64,000 nt of DNA from Pseudeuparius sepicola (lineage: Eukaryota; Arthropoda; Insecta; Coleoptera; Anthribidae), in the NCBI GenBank assembly GCA_963920635.1, contig OY987302.1:34695278-34759277 (forward strand), in the 5' to 3' direction. Positions 22,237 through 32,589 of this stretch are shown here, one piece after another; the stretch's first letter is position 1; the number at the start of each line of letters is the position of its first letter. The notes below the pieces were generated by a model, which did no database searches, had not been told where the DNA came from, and saw only the letters and a program-made list of their open reading frames with translations. Both the position numbers and the translations under genes were made by a program.

Positions 22237-22457
22237 AATTTGGAGCCATGACGTCAGATTCGCAAAGGTCAACGATTGGCCCAGAGGTTAGGGGACAGCG
22301 AGGTGTTGCGACAGGTCGCAACCTGTAGGCGTCTACGGAAGGTTAGTCGGGGTCAAGCGTGTCGCGACAGGTCAGGTGGCCAGCCCACTGCCGGCGAAGG
22401 TCAGGCGGCATTGCGAGCGTCTGCGGTCCGGCGGTCCAAAGTGCCGCCCTATCTACT

Positions 22458-22463
22458 GATGTA
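22458..22463 (+). repeat. Polinton target-site duplication, right copy (GATGTA)
   Basis: Matches 1320-1325 exactly and is in the pol frame (Asp-Val). Confidence 0.93.
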
Positions 22464-23093
22464 CCCTTCAAATGGACGGAAAAACAACAAGAATCGTTTG
22501 AAATCTTGAAAAATGCACTAATTACAAGCCCAATATTAAAGTTCCCAGATTTTAGTAAACCCTTCATAGTAGTAACGGACGCAAGCGCCACGGCGATTGG
22601 TGCCATCCTCTGTCAAAAGTACGATAACTTGGAGCACCCTGTACCCTATGTTAGTCGAGGTCTAAATGACGCGGAACGCAGGTATTCAACGATCGAGAGG
22701 GAATGTTTGGGGATCGTATATGCAATTAAGAGGTGGCGAGAGTACTTAACTGGGACACATTTTCTAATATTTACGGACCATCGACCTTTAAAATATTTAC
22801 TGACCATCAAAGATCCAAGTTCAAGGTTAGCAAAATGGGCCATGTTTTTAATGGAGTACTCTTTTAGTATTGAGTATAGGCCAGGTAAGATGAACACTAA
22901 TGCTAATAGTCTCACGAGATTACGAGAGGAATCACCAAGAATAGCATTCGTAGATACGGAAGAAAAACAAACGGGAATTACGCCCGCAATAGCCACTATA
23001 TGGAACCGAGAAGAAATTCTCCGAAGGCAACGAGAGGATAAGGTAGCGGCGGAGATTATTCAAAACATAAACAAATACCGACCCCAATGTTAG
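22458..23093 (+). pseudogene. pol: Gypsy pol, RNase H part
   Basis: Resumes the pol frame interrupted at 1325: VPFKWTEKQQESFEILKNAL, then the RNase H block with VVTDASATAIGAIL (first Asp), TIERECLGIVYAIKRW (Glu) and IFTDHRPLKYLL (Asp). The last acidic residue expected in the family's N-A-D-A-L-S-R motif is replaced: it reads NTNANSLTR. The frame ends at a TAG at 23,091, where it shifts to another frame, so the polyprotein is broken. The frame open before 22,458 is Polinton sequence. Confidence 0.93.
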
Positions 23094-23359
23094 GGTCAGA
23101 GAGAAGCGATAAATTATATGCGCCGAGATCAATTATAAACGATATGTTTCTTTATCATAACAGTGTTTTAGCGGGACACGCCGGAGAAAAGAAAACGATG
23201 GAACTGATTAAAACAGATTTTTATTGGAGAAAGATGAATACGGACATAAGGAGGTATTGTCATAAATGTCACTCTTGTAATGTAAGAAAAATTACAACCC
23301 TCCCGCGGAATTACAAAAAATGCCAGTACCCTCTATGGTATTTGGAAGAATTGCTTTAG
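23087..23359 (+). pseudogene. pol: Gypsy integrase, HHCC zinc-binding domain
   Basis: In the next frame: DMFLYHNSVLAGHAGEKKT, YWRKMNTDIRRYCHKCHSC. This is the N-terminal integrase zinc domain (two His, then Cys-x2-Cys). It connects to the preceding RNase H by a frameshift near 23,090 and to the following core by a second frameshift near an A-run at 23,309-23,320. Confidence 0.9.
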
Positions 23360-24543
23360 ATATTGTCGGTCCTTTAAATAGGACTAGGAATGGAAATAAG
23401 TATATTTTGACTTGCATCGATTTCTTGAAGAGATATCCTGTCTGTATACCGCTACCAGATATAAACGCGGAAACTGTGGCTAAAGCTTTTGTCACTGATC
23501 AAGGAACACAATTTTTGTCTAAACTTTTTAAGGAAATTTGTAAAATATTAAATATTACGAAGTTACAAACCACGCCATACCACCCGCAGGGTAATGCAGT
23601 TATAGAAAGATTCCATAAAACATTAAAGACGCATATTTCGCACTACGTAAGTAACGACGAAGACAGCTGGGACAATTGGATTCCCTTCGCTCTAATGGCT
23701 TATAGGAATAATGTACACAGTGCCACAAAAGAGACGCCATTTTTCTTAATGTTTGGAGGAGATATGGAGCTTCCACAGCATCTTACCATAAGAGATAGGA
23801 GAGCAAAGTATGGCTTGGACGAAAATTATGCCACGGAAATGTTATCAAGAATGCAGCTAGCTCATGAACACGCGAAGGAAAACATAGAAAAATCTGTAGA
23901 AAGTAGGTTCCAGAAATTCAATGCCAAAAAGACAAAGAAAGAGTTTGAAATAGGCGATAGAGTGTACCTTAATACGCCAGTGATACCAGGAAATAAATTG
24001 GCAAAGAAGTTCCAAGCCAAATGGACGGGACCGTACCGTGTTATTGAAAAGAAGGGGCCGGTAACATTGAAAATAAAGGAAATCGGCGGAAGAAAGGAAC
24101 AAGTAGTACATTCAAATAGGTTAAAAATGTTCAATGGAGCATTGTTAGGTGACAAAAATATAGTGAACCATAAACCCGAAAAAGAGACAATAGATGACAA
24201 GGAAAAAGAAGAGATGTGGGAAGAAATAGATGATATACCCCCAGCACAAACACCGCCACCACAGATAAATGAGGGTTATCTCAGTAGCGAATCCGAGGAG
24301 GAAGGCTCCGATGGCAGTGAGAGCGAGGTAGAACCGGAAGAACAAGGCCGCGTACCGCCGGCCGGCGCGAGACGCGCACGTGGCACGGGCGATGACGGAA
24401 GGATAATAAATAATGTACCCGCAGCAGAGCGAGACCAGCCAGCTGGGAATGAAAATAACAAACGCCCAGAGTATGCATATCAAACGCGTTCGAGGGGACC
24501 GATTGAGGAACGACATCCTTGGGTTCTGAGAAAAGCAATTTAA
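23320..24543 (+). pseudogene. pol: Gypsy integrase core, GPY/F and acidic tail
   Basis: Catalytic core of the Gypsy integrase, which inserts the cDNA into chromosomes. It shows IALDIVGPL (first Asp), TDQGTQF (second Asp) and NAVIERFHKTLK (Glu, exactly 35 residues after the second Asp). The first two Asp are only about 45 residues apart, and the sequence jumps from VAKAF straight into VTDQG, so roughly 14 residues are deleted in frame. Downstream is a GPY/F-like module (KWTGPYRVIEKKGPVTLKI) and HSNRLKMF, then a low-complexity acidic and Arg-rich tail (SSESEEEGSDGSE). It ends at 24,543 with TAA. The deletion probably kills activity. Confidence 0.93.
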
Positions 24544-24603
24544 GTTTTAAGAAATAATAAGTAGTATATAGGTTAATTAAGTTATTTAAAACAATTATTT
24601 ATC

Positions 24604-26505
24604 ATGGGAGAGGATCCAAGGCTGCACCTAGTATTTTGCTACAGTGTTGCCAATTGTCCTGCTGGGAACAACACTAATAGAAATAATGGCGACCAGCCTT
24701 ATGGCGTATGATTGCCGAAATGCCGCTACCAACATATCTGCCATATCGTTACGAGACGTCACCCCGAAACAAGTTATGAAACGATAAATAAGATGGTACA
24801 AGTAATTGAGAAACAAAAATATCAGAATGTACAAGTTTGTCTTATTGAAGTAACAAGATAAATCATGCACTGCGGAATGTGGTCACATAATGCCATTGTG
24901 GCCGACGGATTACTTACATATATGCATGAAACCGGAAAGGAGGATTGTAATAAAATTCATGAATTCCAAGAATATAGAGGATTAGCCGGAAACGTCAGAA
25001 GGGATTAAGCCAAATAGTTCGATTATCACTACCTTGACATTAGCGGGAAGATTATATAGCGACGGTACATGCGAAGGTACTAGCTATTACGACCATGGAA
25101 GGCAATGGCACGAGGTGATTGTCACTGCCTCAGTAAAAATTACTGTACGGAACTATACTGCCAGCACAAAATTAGACAATAATGAAATACAATTAGCGGA
25201 GGGAATAGTTTGCTCATTCCTGGATGGATATTGTATGGATTCGTTAACAGGTGAATCAGTATGGGAAATCAATAAGTTAGATAACTGTAATAATTATCGA
25301 GTGCTCTATGAAGGCGAAGCTTCTATTATAATAGAAAACAATATTGGGACATCTCATAAACAATATCTAGTAGTGGCAAGCGCACAGCATGTATTTGTAA
25401 TCCAATTGCTAGACTGAGACACGCTATGTGATATGAAGATTTGGACTACAGACCACCCTAGGTTATTGGTAGTGGAAGAAATGCCACCGCCAACGCTAAA
25501 TAAATGGTTCAACATAAATCAGTCACCGAACATAGATCTTATTACTTATGTAAACACAAAATTTTTATATGTAGAGCAGGCACGCAAAAGGGCTTTAGGA
25601 GAAATGTTTGCACAAACCGTGTACCGCAGATGCCTACTTCATAGGGAGATTTTAAAGAATAGACTTTTGTTAGCTACCGTTACGCCCAACGCCGCGGCGG
25701 TTCTATTAAAAAATTCACAAGGGTATGTAGCAAAAATAGCCGGTGAAGTACTATATGTAATGAAATGTTTACCGATATTAGTGGAAGTTAGGAGGAAAAC
25801 GAAACTTTGTACGAGTTACCTATCACTGCTTACAACAAAAGTTATTTTATGGCGCCTTTTACGCATGTTATTCAAGAATATGGGTAAGAAATTGAATGCA
25901 ACATATTAATACCTTCTTTATTCGTATTAAATAAAAACTGGGTAGAATTCGGTCCAAATCCTATTATTCACGTAAAACCTACGCAATTAGAAGTAGATAA
26001 GGAAGACAAGTACCAATTCCATGAAATAAAGAACCTCGGTTCTGGTGGAATTTATACAAGTGGTGAGATAATAATGTTTCATCAAGAAAAAAAAACGTAT
26101 CCAATATAATAGTTCGTAGGATCGCGCGTAAAGAAGTAGATGCACAAGGGTTTTCTACACTTTCATTATTAAACCCAGAGGAAATTCAGAAATTAGTTTC
26201 CTCCGCTCTAAGGAAATTTTATGAATATTTTATAGTATTAGGTGAGTGGACAAGCGGATTCATAGGACTATATTTTATTTTTAGGATAATAAAATTTTTA
26301 GTCTCTACCTTTATTAACGCCTTAGCCTTGCACCATGCAACGGGTTGTAGCTATCAGATGATTGCCAGTTGTTGGACGACTTTAACGCATTTTATCATAT
26401 TGCGGCAAAATTCTGCCTCCAGTCCAAAGGATAGTCAAAATCAAAGAATAAATGAGAATCAAATGACATCATACAGTGAGAATTTCGATAGGGAACCGCG
26501 AACAT
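24604..26505 (+). pseudogene. env: Decayed envelope-like glycoprotein gene of Gypsy
   Basis: Lies after pol as env does in errantivirus-like Gypsy elements. The N-terminal part holds a hydrophobic leader and then AYDCRNAATNISAISLRDV, with further fragments around 24,780-25,007. A frame at 25,034-25,417 has SDGTCEG, EGIVCSFLDGYCMD and a potential N-glycosylation site (NYT). A frame at 25,433-25,909 has EQARKRALGEMFAQ. A last part has IPSLFVLNKNWVEFGP and GSGGIYTSGE, then hydrophobic segments around 26,225-26,400. Multiple stops and shifts mark it as dead. The pattern resembles class III, chuvirus-type glycoproteins captured by arthropod LTR elements; this is recollection of family pattern, not a search. 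Confidence 0.6.
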
Positions 26506-27024
26506 AACAAGAAAATATCACGAATTGGGTACCAACCGCGAATTCAAGCGCGCCCACACACTCGGTGGCTGAAACCAAGATCGCTTTGTATCCAGCTCTC
26601 TAAAATCTAAATCAGTTAGTCATTCGCACCATCGATGGATGGCAATTAGGTAATAGGATACAAGATAGCAGAGCAAAAACTCCAGATTGGTTTATAATAT
26701 AGGCACGAACTGTGTCGCGAAATTTTATTACCCAAAATTGGCTTAAGATAAACAGAAATCAATCCTTTTGGAAAAGAAAATGCGATTAATGACATATTAA
26801 TAGTGGCAGTTTGGAAAAATAAAATTGATAAAGACAAGGTGGCTGGGATATTGGGCCAGTGTAGTGTGAGCAGCCGAAGTCGCGCCATAGATCTCGCCCT
26901 TCGAGCGATTGTGCGTCTTCCCCGAGCTGTTCCGGCGGATCTGCTCCGTCGGCTGCTATCATGGTTTCCGGCGATGTTGTTCGCCTTGAGCACCTCACCA
27001 GTGCATTAGCCCCTAAACCAGGCA

Positions 27025-27585
27025 ATGGTAAGAATCGTGGCCACTCTGTACCATTCCTGGTACATTGTGATGGCCCAGATCGATGTGCCGCAGTGCCGGT
27101 GCGAATGGTGCCTCTACACGGAGGAGTGGAGGAGGGTGGGATGGGATGGTCCACCTCCCCCGGTCATGTGGCCCGGAGTATTGGGGTGGGGCCCTGATCC
27201 TGCAGAAGGGGTTGCAGCCAGGAGAGCGCAGGAATGGACCAACCCCGAGCCAAACCAACAACCATCAGGGGTAGCTCCCAGCCGGCCGGAGGTCGAATCC
27301 GCGACCTTCGCTGCGGCCGCTGCCCCCAATGATCCACCCGAACGAGAACCCCAAGGGCAACCGTTAAGAGTAAGGCTACGAAGGACCACAGACACAGGAA
27401 ATTGGATCAGTGAGTCAACGCCGACCCTACCCCGCGCAACGCAACCCGTTCTCGCCCCGGACGAGGACTGGGGGCTTGAGGACTGGGTGCGGGAACCTGA
27501 GCCACCCTTAAGGCTCAACAGGGGGCCCAGAGACGTACATGCGTTAGATTTCATACATTTTAAGGAAGAGGGCGATTCGGAATAA
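27025..27585 (+). CDS. Unknown GC-rich ORF downstream of env
   Basis: An open frame of up to 186 codons between env and the 3' LTR; a second in-frame ATG at 27,070 (MAQIDVPQCRCEWCLY) is the likelier start. The protein has a Cys-rich N-terminus (CRCEWC), a Pro- and Trp-rich middle (GPPPPVMWPGVLGWG), an Ala/Pro/Arg-rich part and an acidic, Trp-containing C-terminus (DEDWGLEDWVREPEPP). Base composition is far more GC-rich than the rest of the element, suggesting recent acquisition or coding constraint. I recognise no family. An overlapping minus-strand frame is also open, as expected from high GC, so coding status is uncertain. Confidence 0.4.
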   Translation: MVRIVATLYHSWYIVMAQIDVPQCRCEWCLYTEEWRRVGWDGPPPPVMWPGVLGWGPDPAEGVAARRAQEWTNPEPNQQPSGVAPSRPEVESATFAAAAAPNDPPEREPQGQPLRVRLRRTTDTGNWISESTPTLPRATQPVLAPDEDWGLEDWVREPEPPLRLNRGPRDVHALDFIHFKEEGDSE

Positions 27586-27916
27586 ACATAGTGAAACGTT
27601 GGTGTAGTGTGTAGTGTAGTGTAAGGTGTAGTTAAGGAAAACTAGAATTAAGGTAGAAATAAGGTATTAACCAAGTTACTTTTAAATTTAAGGTAGGATA
27701 GCAAGCAACAAGGTAGGATCACCGTAATTAAGTAAGGCAAAAGCGAAGCAAATAAGACAGAAGTAATAGCAATTATATTAACGACAAGCCTATAGGAATA
27801 GTTTGAATAGCTGCCAGGATAAGGTTAAGGCACTCAGGTCGAGGTGTAACAGGTCAGTCAACGCAAACAGAAAAGTAAAAATGTTGTATCTACTTTTCAA
27901 ATTAAGGAGGGAGGAT
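27586..27916 (+). other. Gypsy 3' untranslated region and polypurine tract
   Basis: Short repeats of GTAAGG/GTAGTGTA type follow the last ORF. The segment ends AATTAAGGAGGGAGGAT at 27,900-27,916, a purine-rich tract directly before the LTR, as needed for plus-strand priming. Confidence 0.75.
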
Positions 27917-29098
27917 TGAGGTGCCCCGTAGGTACCACCAAAAATTCTTATTTTATTTTATCAAATAACTCGTGACAATGTTAACTGAAATCCTTGAAAT
28001 ACTTCTGCGAGGAATCATCGGGCTATGATTCAAACCACCGGAAACCGCAGGATCATTAAATTAAACAAAAAACCATGTTGTTTACATTGTGTAATTATCG
28101 AAACGCCAGAAAAGTTCGCTACGGTTATTAGTGTTCTTGGAAGAACTTGCTCTAAAATCATGTTGTTTATACATTCCATCCGCCCACAAAAGCGTCTAAA
28201 GAACACCTGCAAATCCTGGAATCGAGGCGAGAACAAAGAACCAAGCTGAAATAAAAGGGGGTTACTCCCAAACAGAAAGGAGAAGTCTCCGACCACCACA
28301 CATCATCCAGAGTCTGCTACCTTGCCTGCCACAGAGTCACACCAAGAACCGACCTTAATACAGTATGCTGTCCGTTGAGCTGACCAAAAGTAAGCTATCT
28401 TGTTTTTGTTAATTTTTTACGTCTGAACTGCCCTATTATTGAGTAACTAGATATTTTTATTTTATTGGAACGTAGTGAATAGTTTAAGTAAGCGCCTTGG
28501 AGTATTTTTCTATAGCTAGAAGCATAGCAGTGCCGTTTAAACACAATACTAGTATTTTACGCTAAATTTGGGTATTTTGAATGTGTTTTTGTGCCAATTT
28601 CGAATTAGTTTAATGGTTTTGTGTCTATATTATCATTTTTGAAGCATATTTCATAACTTTGTAGTTTATTACCATTTGTGACTTCAGGCTAACTAACTTG
28701 TATGCCTAAATCTTGTAACTTTATGTGAAGTATTTTAAGCTACATTTATTCTCAGCAGAATTCATTACCTTTTTTGAGATAAGCTATTCTTGTTCGCCAC
28801 CTTCGCCACCTAGGTTTGGGACCAGAGGAAACTTGTAGATAACATTTTTGTTCAAACATTTCAGTCTGTAATATTTTTAATAATTCAACTGTACTTTTTA
28901 TCGCAAATTATTTTACCATATTTCATGTACTATTATTTTATACACCATAGGCGTACTATATATATTTTTAAATATATGTATTAAAATTCTCCGTTGCTTC
29001 CGTTAATCCTTAGACTCACACCAAAATAAATTATTTATAGACCACCTTTAAACATACCCCTCGACCAACTAGCATCTAATACAAAGGTGGGCACTATA
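27917..29098 (+). repeat. 3' LTR of the host Gypsy element
   Basis: Begins TGAGGTGCCCCGTAG directly after the polypurine tract and ends GGTGGGCACTATA. Borders are set by comparison with the solo LTR at 12,172-13,758, whose CGTG duplications define both ends. A TATA-like AATAAAAGGGG is at about 28,249. The conserved 3' half includes TTCGCCACCTAGGTTT and CCGTTAATCCTTAGACTC. Confidence 0.9.
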
Positions 29099-30378
29099 TC
29101 GCCAAGGCCTACTTATTGAAAAAAATAATGGGCTACTTCAGTGCCGATTTATGAGCTTTTAATGACGATTTTGGGACACTTTACTGCCGATTTCAAGAAA
29201 AATAATAAAAAATGAATATTTGCCGTCTTAATGAACGCGCGGAGAGTGTTGCTTTAATAGGTATGTATCATATTTTCTTAATAGGTTGTTAGAGTATTCT
29301 AGTGATGGGTAAATGTCCGGTCACGATATTTTCGTGACTGACCGGACTATCGTTACCGGTTAATTTGGGTCACGCAAATGGACAAATTCAAAAATTGCAG
29401 AAAAGTGTGCCATTCGATCGGTCATAATTTTCTCATAAAAATGGTATATAATAATATATTATATATTATATTGTAAATAATGGAAAATTCAATTTGGGAC
29501 TTTCATACATACCATTTTACTCGTTTTAATATAGTATTTTTTTTATTTTGAACCAATATTTGGCGTGTTTTTTGCCGTGAATGTTTTTTTTGCCAAAAAA
29601 GTCCCAAATGATACTTTTCTTTTGCGATTTTGGCATTTTCTATCTATCATACTAATGATAATCTCTGCTTGGAAAGGGCCACAAAAAAAAACAAAATATT
29701 TAAATTAAATATTGTCAGAAATTTCTTTGTGGCGCAAACAGATCCATTTAATTTTTAATTTAACAAAATATATTACACAGATCAAACATATATACGATAT
29801 ATAAGTTGAAATAAGAAGCTTTTAAAACACCAGCTATTGTTTTTATTTTTATTACTTTTACTGATGATAATTAATTATAAGATGAGATGTGAAAGTTCCT
29901 AAAAAAGTGGCGGGTAATTTAAAATTCTGTCCAACTGGTCAACTTGACTGGTCAAGTTGACCATATCCTCGACCACCTGGACAAGTTTCTTAATGGCATG
30001 CCCGCCAAACGTTGACTGACAAACTTATTATTGAGTACATTTTGTGCCTTCAACTAATTATAGGGGGGACGGCAAATTTTATTTTGCACGGGGCGCCAAA
30101 ATGGCTAGGAACGGCCCTGCCTGTATGACACGAAAAGTGACAGTTATTCATTTTAACAAAGGTTGGACAACGATCGGATCTCTCTCTGGTGAGGGTCTTA
30201 TTTTCCCTATGAAATTCATTTTGTGCAACAGACATATATTTTTTCGCTCTTTCTATCATTCCCCTAGCAGCAGGATGTTTCAAAATTGGATTGCTAACGC
30301 CAGTTAACTTCCAGAAGCGTAGGTAGATAAGGGCACAGTTTAAAATGTATAAAAATATAGATAAAATAAATAAATATG
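29099..30378. other. AT-rich flank with palindromes and a hAT-like end
   Basis: No gene recognised. A palindrome at about 29,321-29,353 (GTCCGGTCACGA...TCGTGACTGACCGGAC) and another at about 29,941-29,966 (GGTCAACTTGAC/GTCAAGTTGACC) may mark a small element. At 30,062-30,117 the sequence CGCCAAAATGGCTAGGAACG, ending in GGCCCTG, looks like the end of a hAT-type MITE. The next 55 bases (30,120-30,175) recur inverted at 55,010-55,066. Confidence 0.4.
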
Positions 30379-30381
30379 TTA

Positions 30382-31022
30382 AGGCGCGTATCCACCGAAG
30401 TTCGCGAGCTGCTCGCGAACAGCTCGCAAGCTGTTTTCAAAAAAACTACCATTGGTGGAGCCGTTGTTCGCTAACTGTTCGCGAGCAGCCGGCGAGCACT
30501 CGGTTAACAATCTGTGACCTTCAACTGCTCGTCGCGTGTTCCAGCCGATGTCGGTAACTTCAAAGGGAATAGCAACGAGCGTTCTGTCCAGTGGAAACGC
30601 CCAAGCTGTTCGCACGTGGTGCGGCCTTTTCGATCTGCGCTGTCGACAACGTATTACCATTATTAAATCTTCCAAAAATGGGGGCAATAGAATGGACCAC
30701 TGAACATATTATTGAATTAATTGAAAGATATGGAGAGAAAGAAGTATTGTGGAATGTCAATTTAAATGAATATAGGAATAAAGCAAAGAAAAGTGATGCA
30801 TGGGAAACTACTTCGAATGTATTAATAAGCATTATATTTAATATTTGTATTATATTATGGAAAACATTCGACGAACATTTGGGGAATAATATTTTGTAAA
30901 TGTTGGATAGTGTAGACGTTCGCTCGCGAGCTGTTTGGGATCTGCTCGCAAGCTGTTTACGATCAGCTAGCGGGCTGCTCGCAAGCAACGTTCGTCGTGT
31001 GCTCGCCAGTGGATACACGCCT
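30382..31022. mobile_element. PIF/Harbinger-type element, TTA duplication
   Basis: Terminal inverted repeats AGGCG(C/T)GTATCCAC with TTA at 30,379-30,381 and 31,023-31,025. Subterminal sequence is rich in GCTCGC-AAGCTGTT motifs in both orientations. The 3-bp T-x-A duplication and the MADF-like ORF inside fit PIF/Harbinger. At 641 bp it cannot encode the transposase, so it is non-autonomous. Confidence 0.85.
30678..30899 (+). pseudogene. MADF-like fragment inside Harbinger element
   Basis: From MGAIEWTTEHIIELIERYGE through WNVNLNEYRNKAKKSDAWE the protein follows the first half of a MADF (Myb/SANT-like) DNA-binding domain: a helix with Glu/Leu/Ile spacing, a short turn, then the Asn-Arg-x-Lys-Lys-x-x-Ala-Trp block. 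Harbinger elements encode such a second protein that helps the transposase bind DNA. After TTSNVLISIIF the family pattern is lost and the frame becomes hydrophobic. An upstream ATG at 30,591 extends the frame but adds nothing family-like. Confidence 0.65.
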
Positions 31023-31200
31023 TTAGGTATTAAGTAGTACTTAATAATAATTATTGAAGTTTGAATGGAAAAGTGAAGAAACATATAATTGGTTCCAAGC
31101 AAACAGCAATTTTAGGATATCAAGATAAAAACATTTATTAAATTTTTGTAGGTAGGTGGTATATGTATATGTACATAAAATTAAACAAGGCTTTAGCATA

Positions 31201-32490
31201 CACTGAAAGAATTCCGCCAAGTTAGTTGCTTTGCTAAGATTTTTTTGCTGCGGTAAATAGATATTATGTTGCCATAGCAAAAAAAAAATTGCTGTGGCAA
31301 GTAAACCTGTTTTGCTAAAACTTCTTTGCTACCACAGCAAAATTTTTACTTGCGGTTAAAGGATAGGTCACTAGAAATTCCTTTTAGTGAGCCCACTTAC
31401 TTACTTGAAGCCAGTCGTTTTGTTACTACAGGTGAGTCCTGTCTGCTGCAATGCACTCAGCTGTGGTAATTCAACTGCTCATTTGTGGCTAGCGAGCCCT
31501 CACTTACAACAAGTGAGTTGCTTTGCTAAAATTAACGGTGAGTTGCAAATGCGCTTGCGCTACCCGGCAAACCTGAGCCCGCCAGGCGGCCCCGCCGCAC
31601 TCGTCGCGCAGTTGTTGGTCCGTGATGATCGTACTGATCGTCTACATAGACCTAGACAGCTCTGGCATCATTGTTTTCTGGGAACATTGCCGTCTTTGAA
31701 GGTACGTAAAAATTAATATTTTCATACTTAATGTCTGCTTGGTAGCACATTATCATTATATTATAGCCATATTTTTTGTTTTTCCTGTAGTTTTTCCCAT
31801 TTCATGTCTTCTTTATAACATGTTGAGTCATTCACTACAAATTCCTAATATATTCTTTATTACGTGGCCGTCTCAATCTCAAAGATATTTTTTGGGGACA
31901 CGTTAGGATGTGTAGAAGAAACCTGTAGGGTTGCCGCGTGAACAACATGTTATTAAAAAAACATGAAATGGGAAACTACAGCAAAAACAAAAAATCTGGC
32001 TGCGCTATGTTTTACACTTTTGACAGGATGCTGATTAGGTATGTATAATATAATGATAATGTGCTTCCAAGCGGACATTAAGTCTGAAGATATTAATTTT
32101 TACGAACCTTTAAAGACGCCGGCAACAAATAAATTTTTTGCTATGGTAGGTAAGCAACTCACTTGTGGCTAGTGAGCAGCTTAATTGTCATTAATGAGCT
32201 GATTCAATTACAGCAACAAAACCTACAAAATCACAATAAAATTATTTGCTATGGTAGCTAAGCAACTCACTTGTGGTTAGTGAGCTGACTCACTTGCCTT
32301 AATACAAGGGTTGAATTATCACAGCATAGTGATTTTCAACAAAACTGCTTACCTACTGCAATTGAGTTGTCTTTAGCAAAGCGTGCTTTGCTGCGGTAGC
32401 AAAGTAACTCACTCGGCGCCTATTTAATGCAGAGATTTTGCTGTGGTAATCGAATTCTTACTAACCATAGCACAGTAATTCTTTCAGTGT
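31201..32490 (+). mobile_element. CACTG-ended element, copy A, TA duplication
   Basis: Ends read CACTGAAAGAATT with flanking TA on both sides. The interior is full of short motifs in both orientations (AGCAACTCACTTG, TTGCTATGGTAG, GTGGCTAGTGAGC), like transposase-binding subterminal repeats of CMC-type elements. No transposase is visible. A GC-rich centre (about 31,550-31,680) contains an open frame at 31,387-31,716 that is shared with copy C but has no known family. Superfamily is uncertain. Confidence 0.75.
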
Positions 32491-32589
32491 ACCAACTAAC
32501 CAAACTTTCGAATATTTCTTCAATAGGAATCGTATAGCTACAATAATAATTATTATTCCTTTCATTTAAAAATAAAAATCAAAGTAGTA

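Larger units (their letters stand above)
1326..22457. mobile_element. Palindromic Polinton/Maverick-type element, 21.1 kb
   Basis: The ends read AGTAGAGAGGGC on the left and, reverse-complemented, AGTAGATAGGGC on the right, matching the 5'-AG of Polintons; the 6-bp duplication GATGTA flanks it. Both halves carry, from the end inward, terminal repeat, tRNA-like motifs, a GNAT-like gene and a protein-primed family B DNA polymerase, on opposite strands. The right arm runs 16,682-22,457; the left arm is 1326-15,706 and holds three later insertions. The unpaired centre is about 15,707-16,681. No integrase, packaging ATPase, protease or capsid gene is recognisable, so this copy would be non-autonomous. 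The polymerase copies carry stops and frameshifts, so it is old. An alternative is a rearranged full-length Polinton, but intact ends and duplication argue that it integrated as one unit. Confidence 0.88.
19444..22457 (-). repeat. Right long terminal inverted repeat of Polinton
   Basis: Inverted counterpart of 1326-4503. It ends with CTACT at 22,453-22,457. It contains the polymerase start, its promoter, the GNAT-like gene and one tRNA-like motif. Compared with the left arm it lacks about 640 bases (tRNA-like motifs 2 and 3) and carries a roughly 370-bp extra GC-rich segment at 20,493-20,862, part of which resembles neighbouring sequence (GATATTTTCGAAC), so it may be a diverged local duplication. 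Confidence 0.85.

Noticed and set aside
27114..27554. Minus-strand open frame opposite the accessory ORF
   Set aside because: Its Ser/Gly/Arg-rich composition is what a GC-rich antisense frame would give, and element genes lie on the plus strand.
29321..29353. Palindrome GTCCGGTCACGA as a fourth micro-hairpin
   Set aside because: There are no matching 7-bp direct repeats at its borders. The palindromes at 29,941-29,966 and 57,781-57,812 were rejected for the same reason.
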